From JAVKFY01 sp040223615 (GTDB lineage: Bacteria > Pseudomonadota > Alphaproteobacteria > GCA-2731375), in NCBI GenBank assembly GCA_040223615.1, contig JAVKFY010000034.1:66105-130104 (forward strand): a stretch of 64,000 bases of DNA. The letters run 5' to 3'. Within the stretch, counting starts at the first letter, position 1. Every line of letters starts with the position of its first letter. A program made the position numbers and the translations under genes. Shown here piece after piece: positions 43,164 to 52,911 of this stretch. The notes beneath the pieces are model-generated. The model did not search any database. It had not been told where the DNA came from and was given only the letters and a program-made list of their open reading frames with translations.

Positions 43164-43850
43164 ATGCTGAAATTCTATTTCAACGGCTCGCCGAACCCGA
43201 CCAAGGTGGCGCTGTTCCTGGAGGAGAGCGGGCTGGACTACGAGGCGGTGCCGATCGACGCGCGGCGCGGGCAGCAGTTCGACCCGGACTATGTGGCGCT
43301 AAATCCGAACGCGAAGGTGCCGGCAGTCGATGACGACGGCACCGTGGTGTTCGATTCCAACGGCATCCTGCTGTACCTGGCGGAGAAGACTGGCCAGTTC
43401 CTGCCGCCGGCCAGCCAGCGTGGCGAGCTGATCTCCTGGCTGATGTTCGTCGCCACCGGGATCGGGCCGTATTTCGGCCAGGCCGTGCACTTTCGCAACT
43501 TCGTGCCCGAGGACCGCGACGGTAGCTACGGCAATGAGCGCTATCAGTTCGAGGCCGCGCGCCACTACGGCATCGCCGACGCCCGCCTCGCCAAGCAGCA
43601 ATGGATGGTCGGCGACACCTATTCCATCGTCGACATGGCGTTGTGGGGCTGGGCGCGGATGATGCCGATGGTGATGGGCGACGAACACTGGGCCGAATTT
43701 CCCAACGTGAAGCGCCTGGTCGACGACATCTCGGCCCGGCCCGCCGCCGAACGCGCGGTGGCGCTGAAGGACAAGTTCGATTTCAAGGCGAACTGGGACA
43801 ACGACGCGCGGCGCCACATGTTCAAGCACATGAACATCGCGGCCGGATGA
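43164..43850 (+). CDS. Glutathione S-transferase family protein
   Basis: A 228-residue protein with an N-terminal thioredoxin-like domain (MLKFYFNGSPNPTKVALFLE; NPNAKVPAVDDDGTVVFDSN holds the cis-proline and glutathione contacts). The C-terminal helical domain has WMVGDTYSIVDMALWGWAR. The Ser in NGSPNPTK is the likely activating residue. The ribosome site AGGGAGA lies at 43151-43157. The last four bases overlap the start of the SDR gene (ATGA), so the two form an operon, perhaps for metabolism of an electrophile. Confidence 0.87.
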   Translation: MLKFYFNGSPNPTKVALFLEESGLDYEAVPIDARRGQQFDPDYVALNPNAKVPAVDDDGTVVFDSNGILLYLAEKTGQFLPPASQRGELISWLMFVATGIGPYFGQAVHFRNFVPEDRDGSYGNERYQFEAARHYGIADARLAKQQWMVGDTYSIVDMALWGWARMMPMVMGDEHWAEFPNVKRLVDDISARPAAERAVALKDKFDFKANWDNDARRHMFKHMNIAAG

Positions 43851-44629
43851 CCTCCGCCAGGGTCGCCGTCGTCACCGGCGCGGCACGCGGCATCGGGCTG
43901 GCGACGGCGCGCGCCTTCCTGGCCGAGGGCTGGCGCGTCGCCGGCTTCGACATCGACGGCGACACGCTGGCCAAAACCGAGGCCGGGCTGGCGGCGCCGG
44001 ACGATTTCCTGGCCATCGTCGGCGACGTCGCCGAACCGCACCAAGTGGGGCGGCTCGCGGAGGCCGTGTGCGAACGCTTCGGGCGCTGCGACGCGCTGGT
44101 CAACAATGCCGGCACGGCGGTGTTCAAGCCGCTGTTGGATACCTCGTTCGAGGAGTGGTCGCGGGTGCTGGCCGTGAACCTGAGCGGGCCGTTCCTGACC
44201 GTGCAGGCCTTCGCCGCGATGCTGACCGACGCCGAGGGGGCGGCGGTGGTGAACATCGGATCGATCTCGGGCCTGCGCGCCAGCACGCTGCGCGTCGCCT
44301 ACGGCACCTCCAAGGCGGCGATTTCGCACCTGACCAAGCAACAGGCCGCGGAGTTGGCGCAGTACGGCATCCGGGTCAACGCGGTGGCGCCCGGCCCGGT
44401 CGACACGGCGATGGCCAAGGAAGTGCACACGCCGGACATCCGCGCCGACTACCACGACGCGATCCCGCTGAACCGCTATGGCCTGGAAGAGGAACTGGCC
44501 CAGGCGATCCTGTTCCTGTGCGGTCCGAACGCCAGCTATATCACCGGCCAGACGCTCGCCGTCGACGGCGGCTTCGACGCCACCGGCATCGGCCTCCCGT
44601 CGCTGCGCCGGCAAAACGACCGCGGCTAG
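43847..44629 (+). CDS. Short-chain dehydrogenase/reductase
   Basis: A 260-residue NAD(P)-dependent oxidoreductase. The nucleotide motif is VVTGAARGIGLATA near residues 8-21, NNAGTAV is near 85, the catalytic serine is in NIGSISGL near 137, and YGTSK near 151 has the Tyr and Lys. The C-terminal segment ITGQTLAVDGGFDATG is a standard classical-SDR end. The start is fixed by the ATGA overlap with the GST gene. The substrate is unknown. Confidence 0.9.
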   Translation: MTSARVAVVTGAARGIGLATARAFLAEGWRVAGFDIDGDTLAKTEAGLAAPDDFLAIVGDVAEPHQVGRLAEAVCERFGRCDALVNNAGTAVFKPLLDTSFEEWSRVLAVNLSGPFLTVQAFAAMLTDAEGAAVVNIGSISGLRASTLRVAYGTSKAAISHLTKQQAAELAQYGIRVNAVAPGPVDTAMAKEVHTPDIRADYHDAIPLNRYGLEEELAQAILFLCGPNASYITGQTLAVDGGFDATGIGLPSLRRQNDRG

Positions 44630-44741
44630 CCGTACCCGCTCTCACAACGCCGTCGGTGATCTATAGTTCTTGAAAACTAACCACGGCGCGTTGGGCGCGC
44701 GTCGATGAACCCTCGGTCTGGGTTCGCAACAGGGGTAGGCG

Positions 44742-47066
44742 ATGACGACGATTGACCTTGCCAGTCTCGGTACGGCCGGCATTCAGATCAATGCGATCCA
44801 GGCGGGCGACAATCTCGGTGTCGGGCCGCGAGGCCTGACCGGCGACCTGAACGGCGACGGCATCGACGACCTGATCCTGCCGGCGGCGGAATACGGCACC
44901 GAGGCCGGCGCGGTGTTCGTGATCTTCGGCGCCGCGAGCGGCCTGCCGACCGACCTCGCCAGCCTCGGCGATGGCGGGTTCAAGATCAAGGCGGTGGCGG
45001 ACTACGACCGGGCCGGGCGCGACAGCGCCATCGTCGGCGACGTCAACAATGATGGCGTGGACGACCTGTTCATCGGCAGCCGCGGCGCCAACACCAATGC
45101 CGGCGAGAGCTACCTGATCCTCGGCGGCACCGACCTTGGCACCGACGTCGCCCTGGGCAGCCTCGGCGATGCCGGCACAGTGATCTCCGGCGCGGCCGAC
45201 AACGATCGTGCCGGCGCGGTCGACAGTGCCGGCGACTTCAACAACGACGGCATAAACGATCTGTTGATCGGTGCCTTCGGCAACGATGACGCTGGCGCCG
45301 ACTTCGGCCGCGTCTACGTCGTGTTCGGTACCGCCGCCGGCCTGGGCAACACGCTGGACCTCGCCTCGCTCGGCGATGCCGGCATGACCATCGACGGCAG
45401 CGCCAGCAACCGCATCGGCGCCGGGCTGGCCGGCGGTGGCGACCTCAACGGCGATGGCATCGATGATATCCTGCTGATCACCGGCAACAACAGCGTCAAG
45501 GCGATCCTCGGCGGCAGCACCAATGTCGACATCGACAATCTCGGCGATAGCGGCTTAACCGTCGTCGACGACGCCGGCACGCCGATCAACGCCTATGCCT
45601 ACATCTCCTTCGCCGGCGACGTGAACGGCGATGGCTTCGATGACTTCATCGTCGGCGACCCCTATGCCGACAATGGCGGCACCGACCGCGGCACGATCTT
45701 CGTGATCTGGGGCTCGGCGAGCCCGACCGACATCGACCTCAACAACCTGGGCGATGCCGGCATCCGCATCACCGGCGAGATCGACCAGGACCGGATCGGC
45801 GCCTTCGGCCTAGCTGGCCTGAACGGTGACTTCAACGGCGATGGCTTCGCCGACATCGCCTTCGGCACCGCCAACGACCGCGCCTACATCGTCTTCGGCG
45901 GCGCCAGCCTGCCGTCCGCCCTCAACCTCTCGACCTTGAGCGACGCGCAGGGCATCAAGTTCCAGGACTCGGTCTTCAACCTCAGTTTCTCCGCCGGCGG
46001 TATCGGCGACGTGAACGGCGACGGCCTGGTCGATGCCCTGATCGGGCAGTCGGCGGACGGCGCCGACATGGGCGCCGCCTTCATCATCTACGGCGCCTTC
46101 TCCGCCAGCGGCACGGCGGGCGACGACACGCTGACCGGCGCGGCGCTGGACGATTCGATCGACGGCGGCGCCGGCGACGACACCATCTCCGGCAATGGCG
46201 GCAACGACACGCTGCTCGGCAGTGACGGCGCCGACATGCTGTCGGGCGATGCCGGCCCCGACAGCCTCGGCGGCGGCAGCGGTGGCGACACGCTCAACGG
46301 CGGCGATGGCGGCGACAGTCTCGACGGCGGCGCGGGCGGCGACCTGCTGATCGGCGGCGCCGATACCGGCAACGACACCATCGGCGGTGGCGACGGCGCC
46401 GACACCGGCTTCGGCCAGGCCGGCGACGACAGCCTCATGGGCGGCAACGGTGGCGACGACCTGAAGGGCAATCTCGGCGACGACACGGTGATCGGCGAGG
46501 CCGGCGACGACACGCTGCGCGGCCAGGTCGGCACCGACATGGTCGACGGCGGCAGTGACAATGACCTGCTGTTCGGCGGCGGCGGCGATGACAGCGTCGA
46601 GGGCGGCATCGGCGCGGATGTGGTGAACGGCAATTCCGGTGCCGACACGGTCAACGGCGGCGACGGCGACGACACCGTGCGCGGCCAGGGCGGCAACGAC
46701 GTCGTCAACGGCAACGGCGGCAACGACCTGGTACTCGGCATCTCCGGTCTGGACAGCCTGTTCGGCGGGGCTGGCGACGACACGCTGACCGGCGGTGTCG
46801 GCAATGACGAGAATACCGGCGGCGATGGCGCCGACGTGTTCCAGTTCGCCGCGATGCAGGGCGCCGACACGATCACCGACTTCGAGGACGGCATCGACCG
46901 GATGTCGTTCGTCGGGGTCTCGGCGTTCGGCGACCTGACCATCGTCAACACCGACGACGGCGCCGCGATCACGCTGACGTCCGAAGGCGACAGCCCGACC
47001 TTGCGGGTGACGCTCACCGGCATCACCGCGAACCAGCTCGATGCCAGCCACTTCATTTTCAGCTGA
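44742..47066 (+). CDS. Large secreted FG-GAP propeller/RTX repeat protein (copy 1)
   Basis: 774 residues. Seven FG-GAP calcium motifs of the form GDxNxDGxxDxxxx (for example GDLNGDGIDD near 34, GDVNNDGVDD near 104, GDFNGDGFAD near 367, GDVNGDGLVD near 422) predict a seven-bladed integrin-like beta-propeller. From about residue 455 to 690 there are glycine- and aspartate-rich RTX nonapeptides that bind calcium. The last 85 residues (DTITDFEDGIDRMSF to LDASHFIFS) are the conserved tail shared by all copies and look like a type I secretion signal region. There is no N-terminal signal peptide. It is followed by two paralogs. RBS AGGGGTAGG lies just before the ATG. Confidence 0.88.
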   Translation: MTTIDLASLGTAGIQINAIQAGDNLGVGPRGLTGDLNGDGIDDLILPAAEYGTEAGAVFVIFGAASGLPTDLASLGDGGFKIKAVADYDRAGRDSAIVGDVNNDGVDDLFIGSRGANTNAGESYLILGGTDLGTDVALGSLGDAGTVISGAADNDRAGAVDSAGDFNNDGINDLLIGAFGNDDAGADFGRVYVVFGTAAGLGNTLDLASLGDAGMTIDGSASNRIGAGLAGGGDLNGDGIDDILLITGNNSVKAILGGSTNVDIDNLGDSGLTVVDDAGTPINAYAYISFAGDVNGDGFDDFIVGDPYADNGGTDRGTIFVIWGSASPTDIDLNNLGDAGIRITGEIDQDRIGAFGLAGLNGDFNGDGFADIAFGTANDRAYIVFGGASLPSALNLSTLSDAQGIKFQDSVFNLSFSAGGIGDVNGDGLVDALIGQSADGADMGAAFIIYGAFSASGTAGDDTLTGAALDDSIDGGAGDDTISGNGGNDTLLGSDGADMLSGDAGPDSLGGGSGGDTLNGGDGGDSLDGGAGGDLLIGGADTGNDTIGGGDGADTGFGQAGDDSLMGGNGGDDLKGNLGDDTVIGEAGDDTLRGQVGTDMVDGGSDNDLLFGGGGDDSVEGGIGADVVNGNSGADTVNGGDGDDTVRGQGGNDVVNGNGGNDLVLGISGLDSLFGGAGDDTLTGGVGNDENTGGDGADVFQFAAMQGADTITDFEDGIDRMSFVGVSAFGDLTIVNTDDGAAITLTSEGDSPTLRVTLTGITANQLDASHFIFS

Positions 47067-47159
47067 ATCTGAACCTGGCTGCATCGCGCGCCATCGCGTG
47101 ACCCATCCACGCTATGCTGGTCCGGCGGCGTGCCTTTGCCGAGTAGGAGTAACGCGGTC

Positions 47160-49379
47160 ATGACCACCATCGATCTCGCTGACCTGGGGACGGCCGGCAT
47201 CCGCTTCGTCGGCGTCAACACCGGCGACCGGCTGGGCTACAACACCGGCGGCGCCGCCGGCGACCTGAACGGCGACGGCATCGACGACCTGATCCTGACC
47301 GCACTGCGCACTGGCTCCAATGCCGGCACGGTCTACGTCGTGTTCGGCGGATCCGGCGGCCTGCCCACGAACCTCGCCAGCCTCGGTGACGGCGGTCTGA
47401 CGATCGTGGCGACCGACCAGGATTACGGCAGCGCGCCGGCGCTCGGCGTCGGCGACGTCAACGGCGACGGTGTGAACGACCTGGCGATCGGCGCGAAGTA
47501 CGGCGGTGCGAACTACGAGGGCCAGGTCTTCGTCGTGTTCGGCGGCAGCCTCGCCGACGACATCGCCATTGCCAGCCTGGGCGCAGCCGGCACCGTCATC
47601 ACCGGCGTCACCGCGGGCGGCAGCGCCAACTTCGTGCACCGGGCCGGCGACTTCGACAACGACGGCAACGCCGACCTGATCGTCGGTGCGTTCGGCGACA
47701 CGGTCTTCGGCACCAATGCCGGGGCGGCGTACATCGTCTACGGCAATGGCGACGGCCTGCCGCAGACTCTCGACCTGGCGGCGGTGAACACCGACGCGGT
47801 CAGCGTCATCTTCGGCGACGACAACGACTACGCCGGGTTCTTCGTCAGCGGTGGCGGCGACGTCAATGGCGACGGCACCGATGACGTCATCGTCGCGACC
47901 AGCGCGAACGAGGTACACGTCGTATTCGGCCAGCAGGACAGCCGCGCCAATGTCGACCTCGCCGGCGCGAGCGCCCGCATCGCCACCATCACCGGCGCCA
48001 ACGCCGGCGATCTCAACGCTGCCTTCGTCGGCTTCGCCGGCGACGCCAACGGCGACGGGCTGGAGGACATGCTGGTCGCCGCGCCGGGCTACGCCGGCGG
48101 CGGCACCGCCCGCGGCGCGGTCTACCTGATCTTCGGCAGCGCGACGCTGGGCGACATCGACCTGGCGAGCCTCGGTGACGCCGGTATCCGCATCGATGGC
48201 GCCGCCGACGGCGACCGGATCGGCGAGCGCGGCCTGCACGGCATCGACGGTGACTTCAACGGCGACGGCTTTGCCGACTTCGTCATTGGCGGCTTCCAGA
48301 ACCAGGCCTACCTGATTTTCGGTGGGGCGAGCCTGCCGTCGGTGCTCGACCTCGGCGCGCTGGGCGATGCCGGCATCGCCTTCACGCCGGAAAATGCCGG
48401 CGACCGGCTCGGCATCTCCGCCAGCGGCGCCGGCGACGTGAACGGCGATGGGCTGGCCGACGTCCTGCTCGGCGCCAACGGCTTCAACGCCTACACCGGC
48501 GCGATGTACCTGATCTACGGCGTGTTCAGCGCCCTCGCCACGGCAGGCGACGACACGCTCACGGGTGCCGGGCTTGACGACTCGATCGACGGCGGCGCCG
48601 GCGACGACACCATCTTCGGCAACGGCGGCAACGACACGCTACTCGGCAATGACGGTGTCGACCTGCTGGCCGGTGGCGACGGCAACGACTCGGTCGGCGG
48701 TGGTGCCGGCGCCGACGATGGTTACGGCCAGGCCGGTGACGACACGCTGCTGGGCGGCACCGGGGCCGACAACCTGCGCGGCAACCTCGACGACGACATG
48801 GTCATGGGCGAAGGCGGCGACGACACGCTGCGCGGCCAGGTCGGTACCGACATGGTCGACGGCGGCGTCGACAACGACATGCTGTTCGGCGGTGGCGGTG
48901 ACGACAGCGTCGAGGGCGGTACCGGCAATGATGTCGCCAACGGCAACTCCGGCGCCGACACCGTCAACGGCGGCGACGGCGACGACACGGTGCGCGGCCA
49001 GGGCGGCAACGACGTCGTCAACGGCAACGACGGCAACGACCTGGTGCTGGGCATCTCCGGCCTCGACTCGCTGTTCGGTGGCACGGGCGACGACACGCTG
49101 ACCGGCGGTGTCGGCAACGACCAGCTCACCGGCGGCGACGGCGCCGACGTGTTCCAGTTCGGCGCCATGCAGGGCAGCGACACGATCACCGACTTCGAGG
49201 ACGGCACCGACCGGATGTCCTTCGTCGGGGTCTCGACCTTCGGCGACCTGACCATCGTCGACACCGACGACGGCGCCGCGATCACGCTGGCCTCGGAAGG
49301 CGACAGTCCGACCTTGCGGGTGACCTTGACCGGCATCGCCGCCGATCAGCTCGACGCCAGCGACTTCATCTTTTCGTAG
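47160..49379 (+). CDS. Large secreted FG-GAP propeller/RTX repeat protein (copy 2)
   Basis: 739 residues with the same plan as copy 1: seven FG-GAP motifs (GDLNGDGIDD, GDVNGDGVND, GDFDNDGNAD, GDVNGDGTDD, GDANGDGLED, GDFNGDGFAD, GDVNGDGLAD), RTX repeats from about residue 460 to 655, and the shared tail (DTITDFEDGTDRMSF). The ATG at 47160 has an AGGAG site at 47145-47149. The in-frame ATG at 47130 is less likely. The RTX-to-tail DNA is almost the same as in copies 1 and 3. Confidence 0.88.
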   Translation: MTTIDLADLGTAGIRFVGVNTGDRLGYNTGGAAGDLNGDGIDDLILTALRTGSNAGTVYVVFGGSGGLPTNLASLGDGGLTIVATDQDYGSAPALGVGDVNGDGVNDLAIGAKYGGANYEGQVFVVFGGSLADDIAIASLGAAGTVITGVTAGGSANFVHRAGDFDNDGNADLIVGAFGDTVFGTNAGAAYIVYGNGDGLPQTLDLAAVNTDAVSVIFGDDNDYAGFFVSGGGDVNGDGTDDVIVATSANEVHVVFGQQDSRANVDLAGASARIATITGANAGDLNAAFVGFAGDANGDGLEDMLVAAPGYAGGGTARGAVYLIFGSATLGDIDLASLGDAGIRIDGAADGDRIGERGLHGIDGDFNGDGFADFVIGGFQNQAYLIFGGASLPSVLDLGALGDAGIAFTPENAGDRLGISASGAGDVNGDGLADVLLGANGFNAYTGAMYLIYGVFSALATAGDDTLTGAGLDDSIDGGAGDDTIFGNGGNDTLLGNDGVDLLAGGDGNDSVGGGAGADDGYGQAGDDTLLGGTGADNLRGNLDDDMVMGEGGDDTLRGQVGTDMVDGGVDNDMLFGGGGDDSVEGGTGNDVANGNSGADTVNGGDGDDTVRGQGGNDVVNGNDGNDLVLGISGLDSLFGGTGDDTLTGGVGNDQLTGGDGADVFQFGAMQGSDTITDFEDGTDRMSFVGVSTFGDLTIVDTDDGAAITLASEGDSPTLRVTLTGIAADQLDASDFIFS

Positions 49380-49454
49380 ACCGCGTCGCGCTGCTAGCAT
49401 CGTCGGCGGTGAGGGCGAGTAACGGCAACGATGTTGCCGAAAGGGTAAGTGTTC

Positions 49455-51728
49455 ATGGCCACGTTCGATCTCGCCAATCTCGGTACCACTGGCGTCACCT
49501 TCACCGGCATCAGCCGGCTGGACCGCTTCGGCTTTAATGTCACCGGCCCGGCCGGCGACGTGAACGGCGACGGTTTGGATGACCTGCTGCTGGCGGCGCA
49601 CATGCGTGGCGGGCAATACGAGGGCGCGGCCTACGTGGTGTTCGGCAACGCCAGCGGACTGGCCACCGACCTCGCCAACCTGGGCGACGGCGGCGTCGCC
49701 ATCGCCGGCTACAACGCCGCGCGCGCCGGGCGAGAGGCGACCGGCATCGGCGACGTGAACGGCGACGGCATCGCCGACTTCGCCATCGGCGCCGAGCCTC
49801 GCGATACCAATAACTTCTCGGCCGACGAAGGGCCGGGCACGACGCACATCATCTTCGGCCGCGCCACGCTCGGCGGCGACATCGGGCTGGACGCGCTGGG
49901 CGGGGCCATCGGCCTCACCATCCAGGGTACGGCCGACGACGACCAGGCCTATCACATCGCCGCCGTGGGCGATTTCAACGGCGACGGTATCGCCGACGTC
50001 GCGATCGGCGCCGACGGCTATGGCCCGAGCGATCCGAATGACGACTTCGGTGCGGTGTTCGTGATCTTCGGCGACAGTGGCGGCCTGCCGGCCAGCGTCG
50101 ACCTCAGCAACCTCGGCGATACCGGCATCCGCATCCTCGGCCCGAATGCGGGCGCCTATGCCGGCGCGCAGGTCGCGGGTGGGGGCGACGTCAACGGAGA
50201 CGGCATCGACGATATCGCAATCACCACCGGCCAGGCCAATACGTCCAGCTTCATCGCCTTCGGCAGCGCCACGCCGACCGGCCTCGACATCAGCGACTTC
50301 GCCAGCGAGAACGGCGGCATCACCATCGCCCCCGGCGGGGTCGACTTCGACCAGTCGTCCATCGCCTTGATCGACGACGTCAACGGCGACGGCATCGACG
50401 ACATCCTGGTCGGCACGCCCTTCGCCGACCAGGGCGGCACCGACACCGGCGCGGTCTACCTGATCTTCGGCCAGGAAGGGCTCGGCAACGTCGCGCTGTC
50501 GTCGATCGACAGCATCGGCATCCGGATCAACGGCGCCGCCGACAACGAGCGCGCCGGCCTCGTGGTCAACGGCGTCAGCGACTTCAATGGCGACGGCTTC
50601 AACGACATCCTGATCGGTACCAACGCCAACAAGGCCTACATTGTGTTCGGCGGGCCGGCGCTGCCGACGTCCGTCTTCCCGCAGATCAACCTCGCCAGCC
50701 TGAGCGAGTCGGAAGGCGTCGTGCTCACCGCGCCGAGCGGCGTGTTCGGTATTGGCAGCGCTATCGCCGCGGCCGGTGACATCAACAATGACGGCCTGGC
50801 TGACGTGCTGGCCGGCGCCACCGGGTTCGACAGCTCACGCGGCGTCAGCTACCTGCTCTACGGCACCTTCGAGGCCAGCGCGACCGCCGGCGATGACAGC
50901 TTCACCGGCGGTTTTCAGGGCGACACGATCGCGGGCGGCGCCGGCAACGACACCCTCAACGGCGGTGGCGGCGGCGACAGTCTCGACGGCGGCGCCGACA
51001 ACGACCTGCTGATCGGCGGCGGCGACGACAGTGCCGACACCATCGGCGGCGGCGCCGGCAACGACTCCGCCTTCGGACAGGGCGGCGACGACTCGATGAA
51101 CGGCGGCGACGGCGACGACGACATGAAAGGCAATGTCGGCGACGACAGCCTGACCGGCGCGGCCGGTGCCGACACCCTGCGCGGCCAGGTCGGCGGCGAC
51201 CGGCTGGTCGGTGGGGACGATGCCGACATGCTGTTCGGCGGCGGCGGCGACGACAGCGTCGACGGCGACGGCGGCAACGACGTGGTCAACGGCAACTCCG
51301 GCGCCGACACCGTCAACGGCGGCGATGGCGACGACACGGTGCGCGGCCAGGGCGGCAACGACGTGGTCAATGGCAACAACGGCAACGACCTGGTGCTTGG
51401 TATCTCCGGTCTCGACTCGCTGTTCGGTGGCACGGGCGACGACACGCTGACCGGCGGTGTCGGCAACGACCAGCTCACCGGCGGCGACGGCGCCGACGTG
51501 TTTCAGTTCGGCGCCATGCAGGGCAGCGACACGATCACCGACTTCGCGGACGGCACCGACCGGATGTCCTTCGTCGGCGTTTCCGCCATCGGCGAGCTGA
51601 CCATCGTCGACACCGACGATGGCGCCGCGATCACGCTGGCCTCGGAAGGCGACAGCCCGACCTTGCGGGTGACCTTGACCGGCATCACCGCCGATCAGCT
51701 CGACGCCAGCGACTTCATCTTCAGCTAG
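49455..51728 (+). CDS. Large secreted FG-GAP propeller/RTX repeat protein (copy 3)
   Basis: 757 residues, same plan: seven FG-GAP motifs (GDVNGDGLDD, GDVNGDGIAD, GDFNGDGIAD, GDVNGDGIDD, DDVNGDGIDD, SDFNGDGFND, GDINNDGLAD), RTX repeats from about residue 474 to 677, and the shared tail (DTITDFADGTDRMSF). The ATG at 49455 gives MATFDLANLG, matching copies 1 and 2; a GTG two codons earlier is possible. The gap from copy 2 is 75 bp. The 3' region is nearly identical in DNA to copy 2. Confidence 0.88.
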   Translation: MATFDLANLGTTGVTFTGISRLDRFGFNVTGPAGDVNGDGLDDLLLAAHMRGGQYEGAAYVVFGNASGLATDLANLGDGGVAIAGYNAARAGREATGIGDVNGDGIADFAIGAEPRDTNNFSADEGPGTTHIIFGRATLGGDIGLDALGGAIGLTIQGTADDDQAYHIAAVGDFNGDGIADVAIGADGYGPSDPNDDFGAVFVIFGDSGGLPASVDLSNLGDTGIRILGPNAGAYAGAQVAGGGDVNGDGIDDIAITTGQANTSSFIAFGSATPTGLDISDFASENGGITIAPGGVDFDQSSIALIDDVNGDGIDDILVGTPFADQGGTDTGAVYLIFGQEGLGNVALSSIDSIGIRINGAADNERAGLVVNGVSDFNGDGFNDILIGTNANKAYIVFGGPALPTSVFPQINLASLSESEGVVLTAPSGVFGIGSAIAAAGDINNDGLADVLAGATGFDSSRGVSYLLYGTFEASATAGDDSFTGGFQGDTIAGGAGNDTLNGGGGGDSLDGGADNDLLIGGGDDSADTIGGGAGNDSAFGQGGDDSMNGGDGDDDMKGNVGDDSLTGAAGADTLRGQVGGDRLVGGDDADMLFGGGGDDSVDGDGGNDVVNGNSGADTVNGGDGDDTVRGQGGNDVVNGNNGNDLVLGISGLDSLFGGTGDDTLTGGVGNDQLTGGDGADVFQFGAMQGSDTITDFADGTDRMSFVGVSAIGELTIVDTDDGAAITLASEGDSPTLRVTLTGITADQLDASDFIFS

Positions 51729-51855
51729 GCACTTCAAGTCCAGTCTGCACCGGCCCACTCCGCGCAAGCGGGAAATACCCCAGCCGGGTCGCCTCGGCAG
51801 GCGGGGGCGCCTATATTGGCCGGCGATTCGAATACAGGGATGTGAAGGAGGCCGC

Positions 51856-52848
51856 ATGTCGGCGATCCAGTACGATGTCGTCGGCATCGGCAACGCCATT
51901 GTCGACGTCGTCAGCCACGCCGACGACGCTTTCATCGCCGCGCAGGGCCTGGGCAAGGGCCTGATGACGCTGATCGACGCGGACCGCGCAGTCAGCCTGT
52001 ACGAGGCCATGGGCCCGGGCATCGAGGCCTCGGGCGGCTCGGCCGGCAACACCATGGCGGCGCTGGCCCGGCTGGGCGGGCGCGGCTGCTACATTGGCAA
52101 GGTGCGCGACGACCAGCTCGGGCAGATCTTCCAGCACGACATCCGCGCCGCCGGGGTCGCCTTCGATACCGCGATGGCGACCGACGGGCCGCCGACCGCG
52201 CGCTGCCTGATCGTGGTGACGCCGGACGCCGAGCGCACCATGAACACCTTCCTGGGCGCCTGTCTGAACCTGACGCCCGACGACATCGATCCGGACACCA
52301 TCGCCGCCGCCCAGGTGACCTACATGGAAGGCTACCTCTGGGATCCGCCGGAGGCGAAGAAGGCGTTCCTGAAGGCGGCCGACATCGCGCACGGCGCCGA
52401 CCGGCAGGTGTCGATCAGCCTGAGCGATCCGTTCTGCGTCGACCGGCACCGCGACGAGCTGCGCGACCTGGTCGACGGCCACATCGACATCCTGTTCGCC
52501 AACGAGGCCGAGATCTGCTCGCTGTACCAGGTGGAGGACTTCGACGCGGCGGTGGAAGAGGTGCGCGGCCGCTGCAAGATCGCCGCGCTGACCCGCTCGG
52601 AGAAGGGCTCGGTGGTGGTCACCGCCGACGAGACCGTCGCGGTCGCCGCCGACAAGCCGAAACAGTTGGTGGATTCCACCGGGGCCGGCGACTACTACGC
52701 CGCCGGATTCCTGCACGGGTTGACTTCGGGCCGGTCGCTGGCCGACTGCGCCCGGATCGGCGGCATCGCCGCGGCGGAGGTGATCGCGCATCTCGGCGCC
52801 CGGCCGGATACCGACCTCGCCGCCCTGGTGCGCGAGCGGCTCAACTGA
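51856..52848 (+). CDS. PfkB-family carbohydrate/nucleoside kinase (adenosine-kinase-like)
   Basis: A 330-residue ribokinase-fold enzyme. The substrate motif is GGSAGNTMAALARLGG near residues 56-71. The catalytic base and anion hole are in VDSTGAGDYYAAGFLHG near 273-289. N-terminal GIGNAIVDVVSHADD resembles adenosine-kinase-like members, but the sugar or nucleoside substrate is not certain. A strong ribosome site AAGGAGG lies at 51845-51851. The gene begins after the FG-GAP/RTX array and precedes the redox-type cyclase by 63 bp. Confidence 0.85.
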   Translation: MSAIQYDVVGIGNAIVDVVSHADDAFIAAQGLGKGLMTLIDADRAVSLYEAMGPGIEASGGSAGNTMAALARLGGRGCYIGKVRDDQLGQIFQHDIRAAGVAFDTAMATDGPPTARCLIVVTPDAERTMNTFLGACLNLTPDDIDPDTIAAAQVTYMEGYLWDPPEAKKAFLKAADIAHGADRQVSISLSDPFCVDRHRDELRDLVDGHIDILFANEAEICSLYQVEDFDAAVEEVRGRCKIAALTRSEKGSVVVTADETVAVAADKPKQLVDSTGAGDYYAAGFLHGLTSGRSLADCARIGGIAAAEVIAHLGARPDTDLAALVRERLN

Positions 52849-52911
52849 GGGCCCGCGCCGACCCGCGCCGGCAAGGGGGACAGCCCGAGGGTGTTCAAGG
52901 GGAATGACCTG

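Noticed and set aside
46100..46800. Dense short repeats that could be a CRISPR array
   Set aside because: The repeats are in-frame RTX codons (GGxGxD) without spacers of constant length; they are protein-coding.
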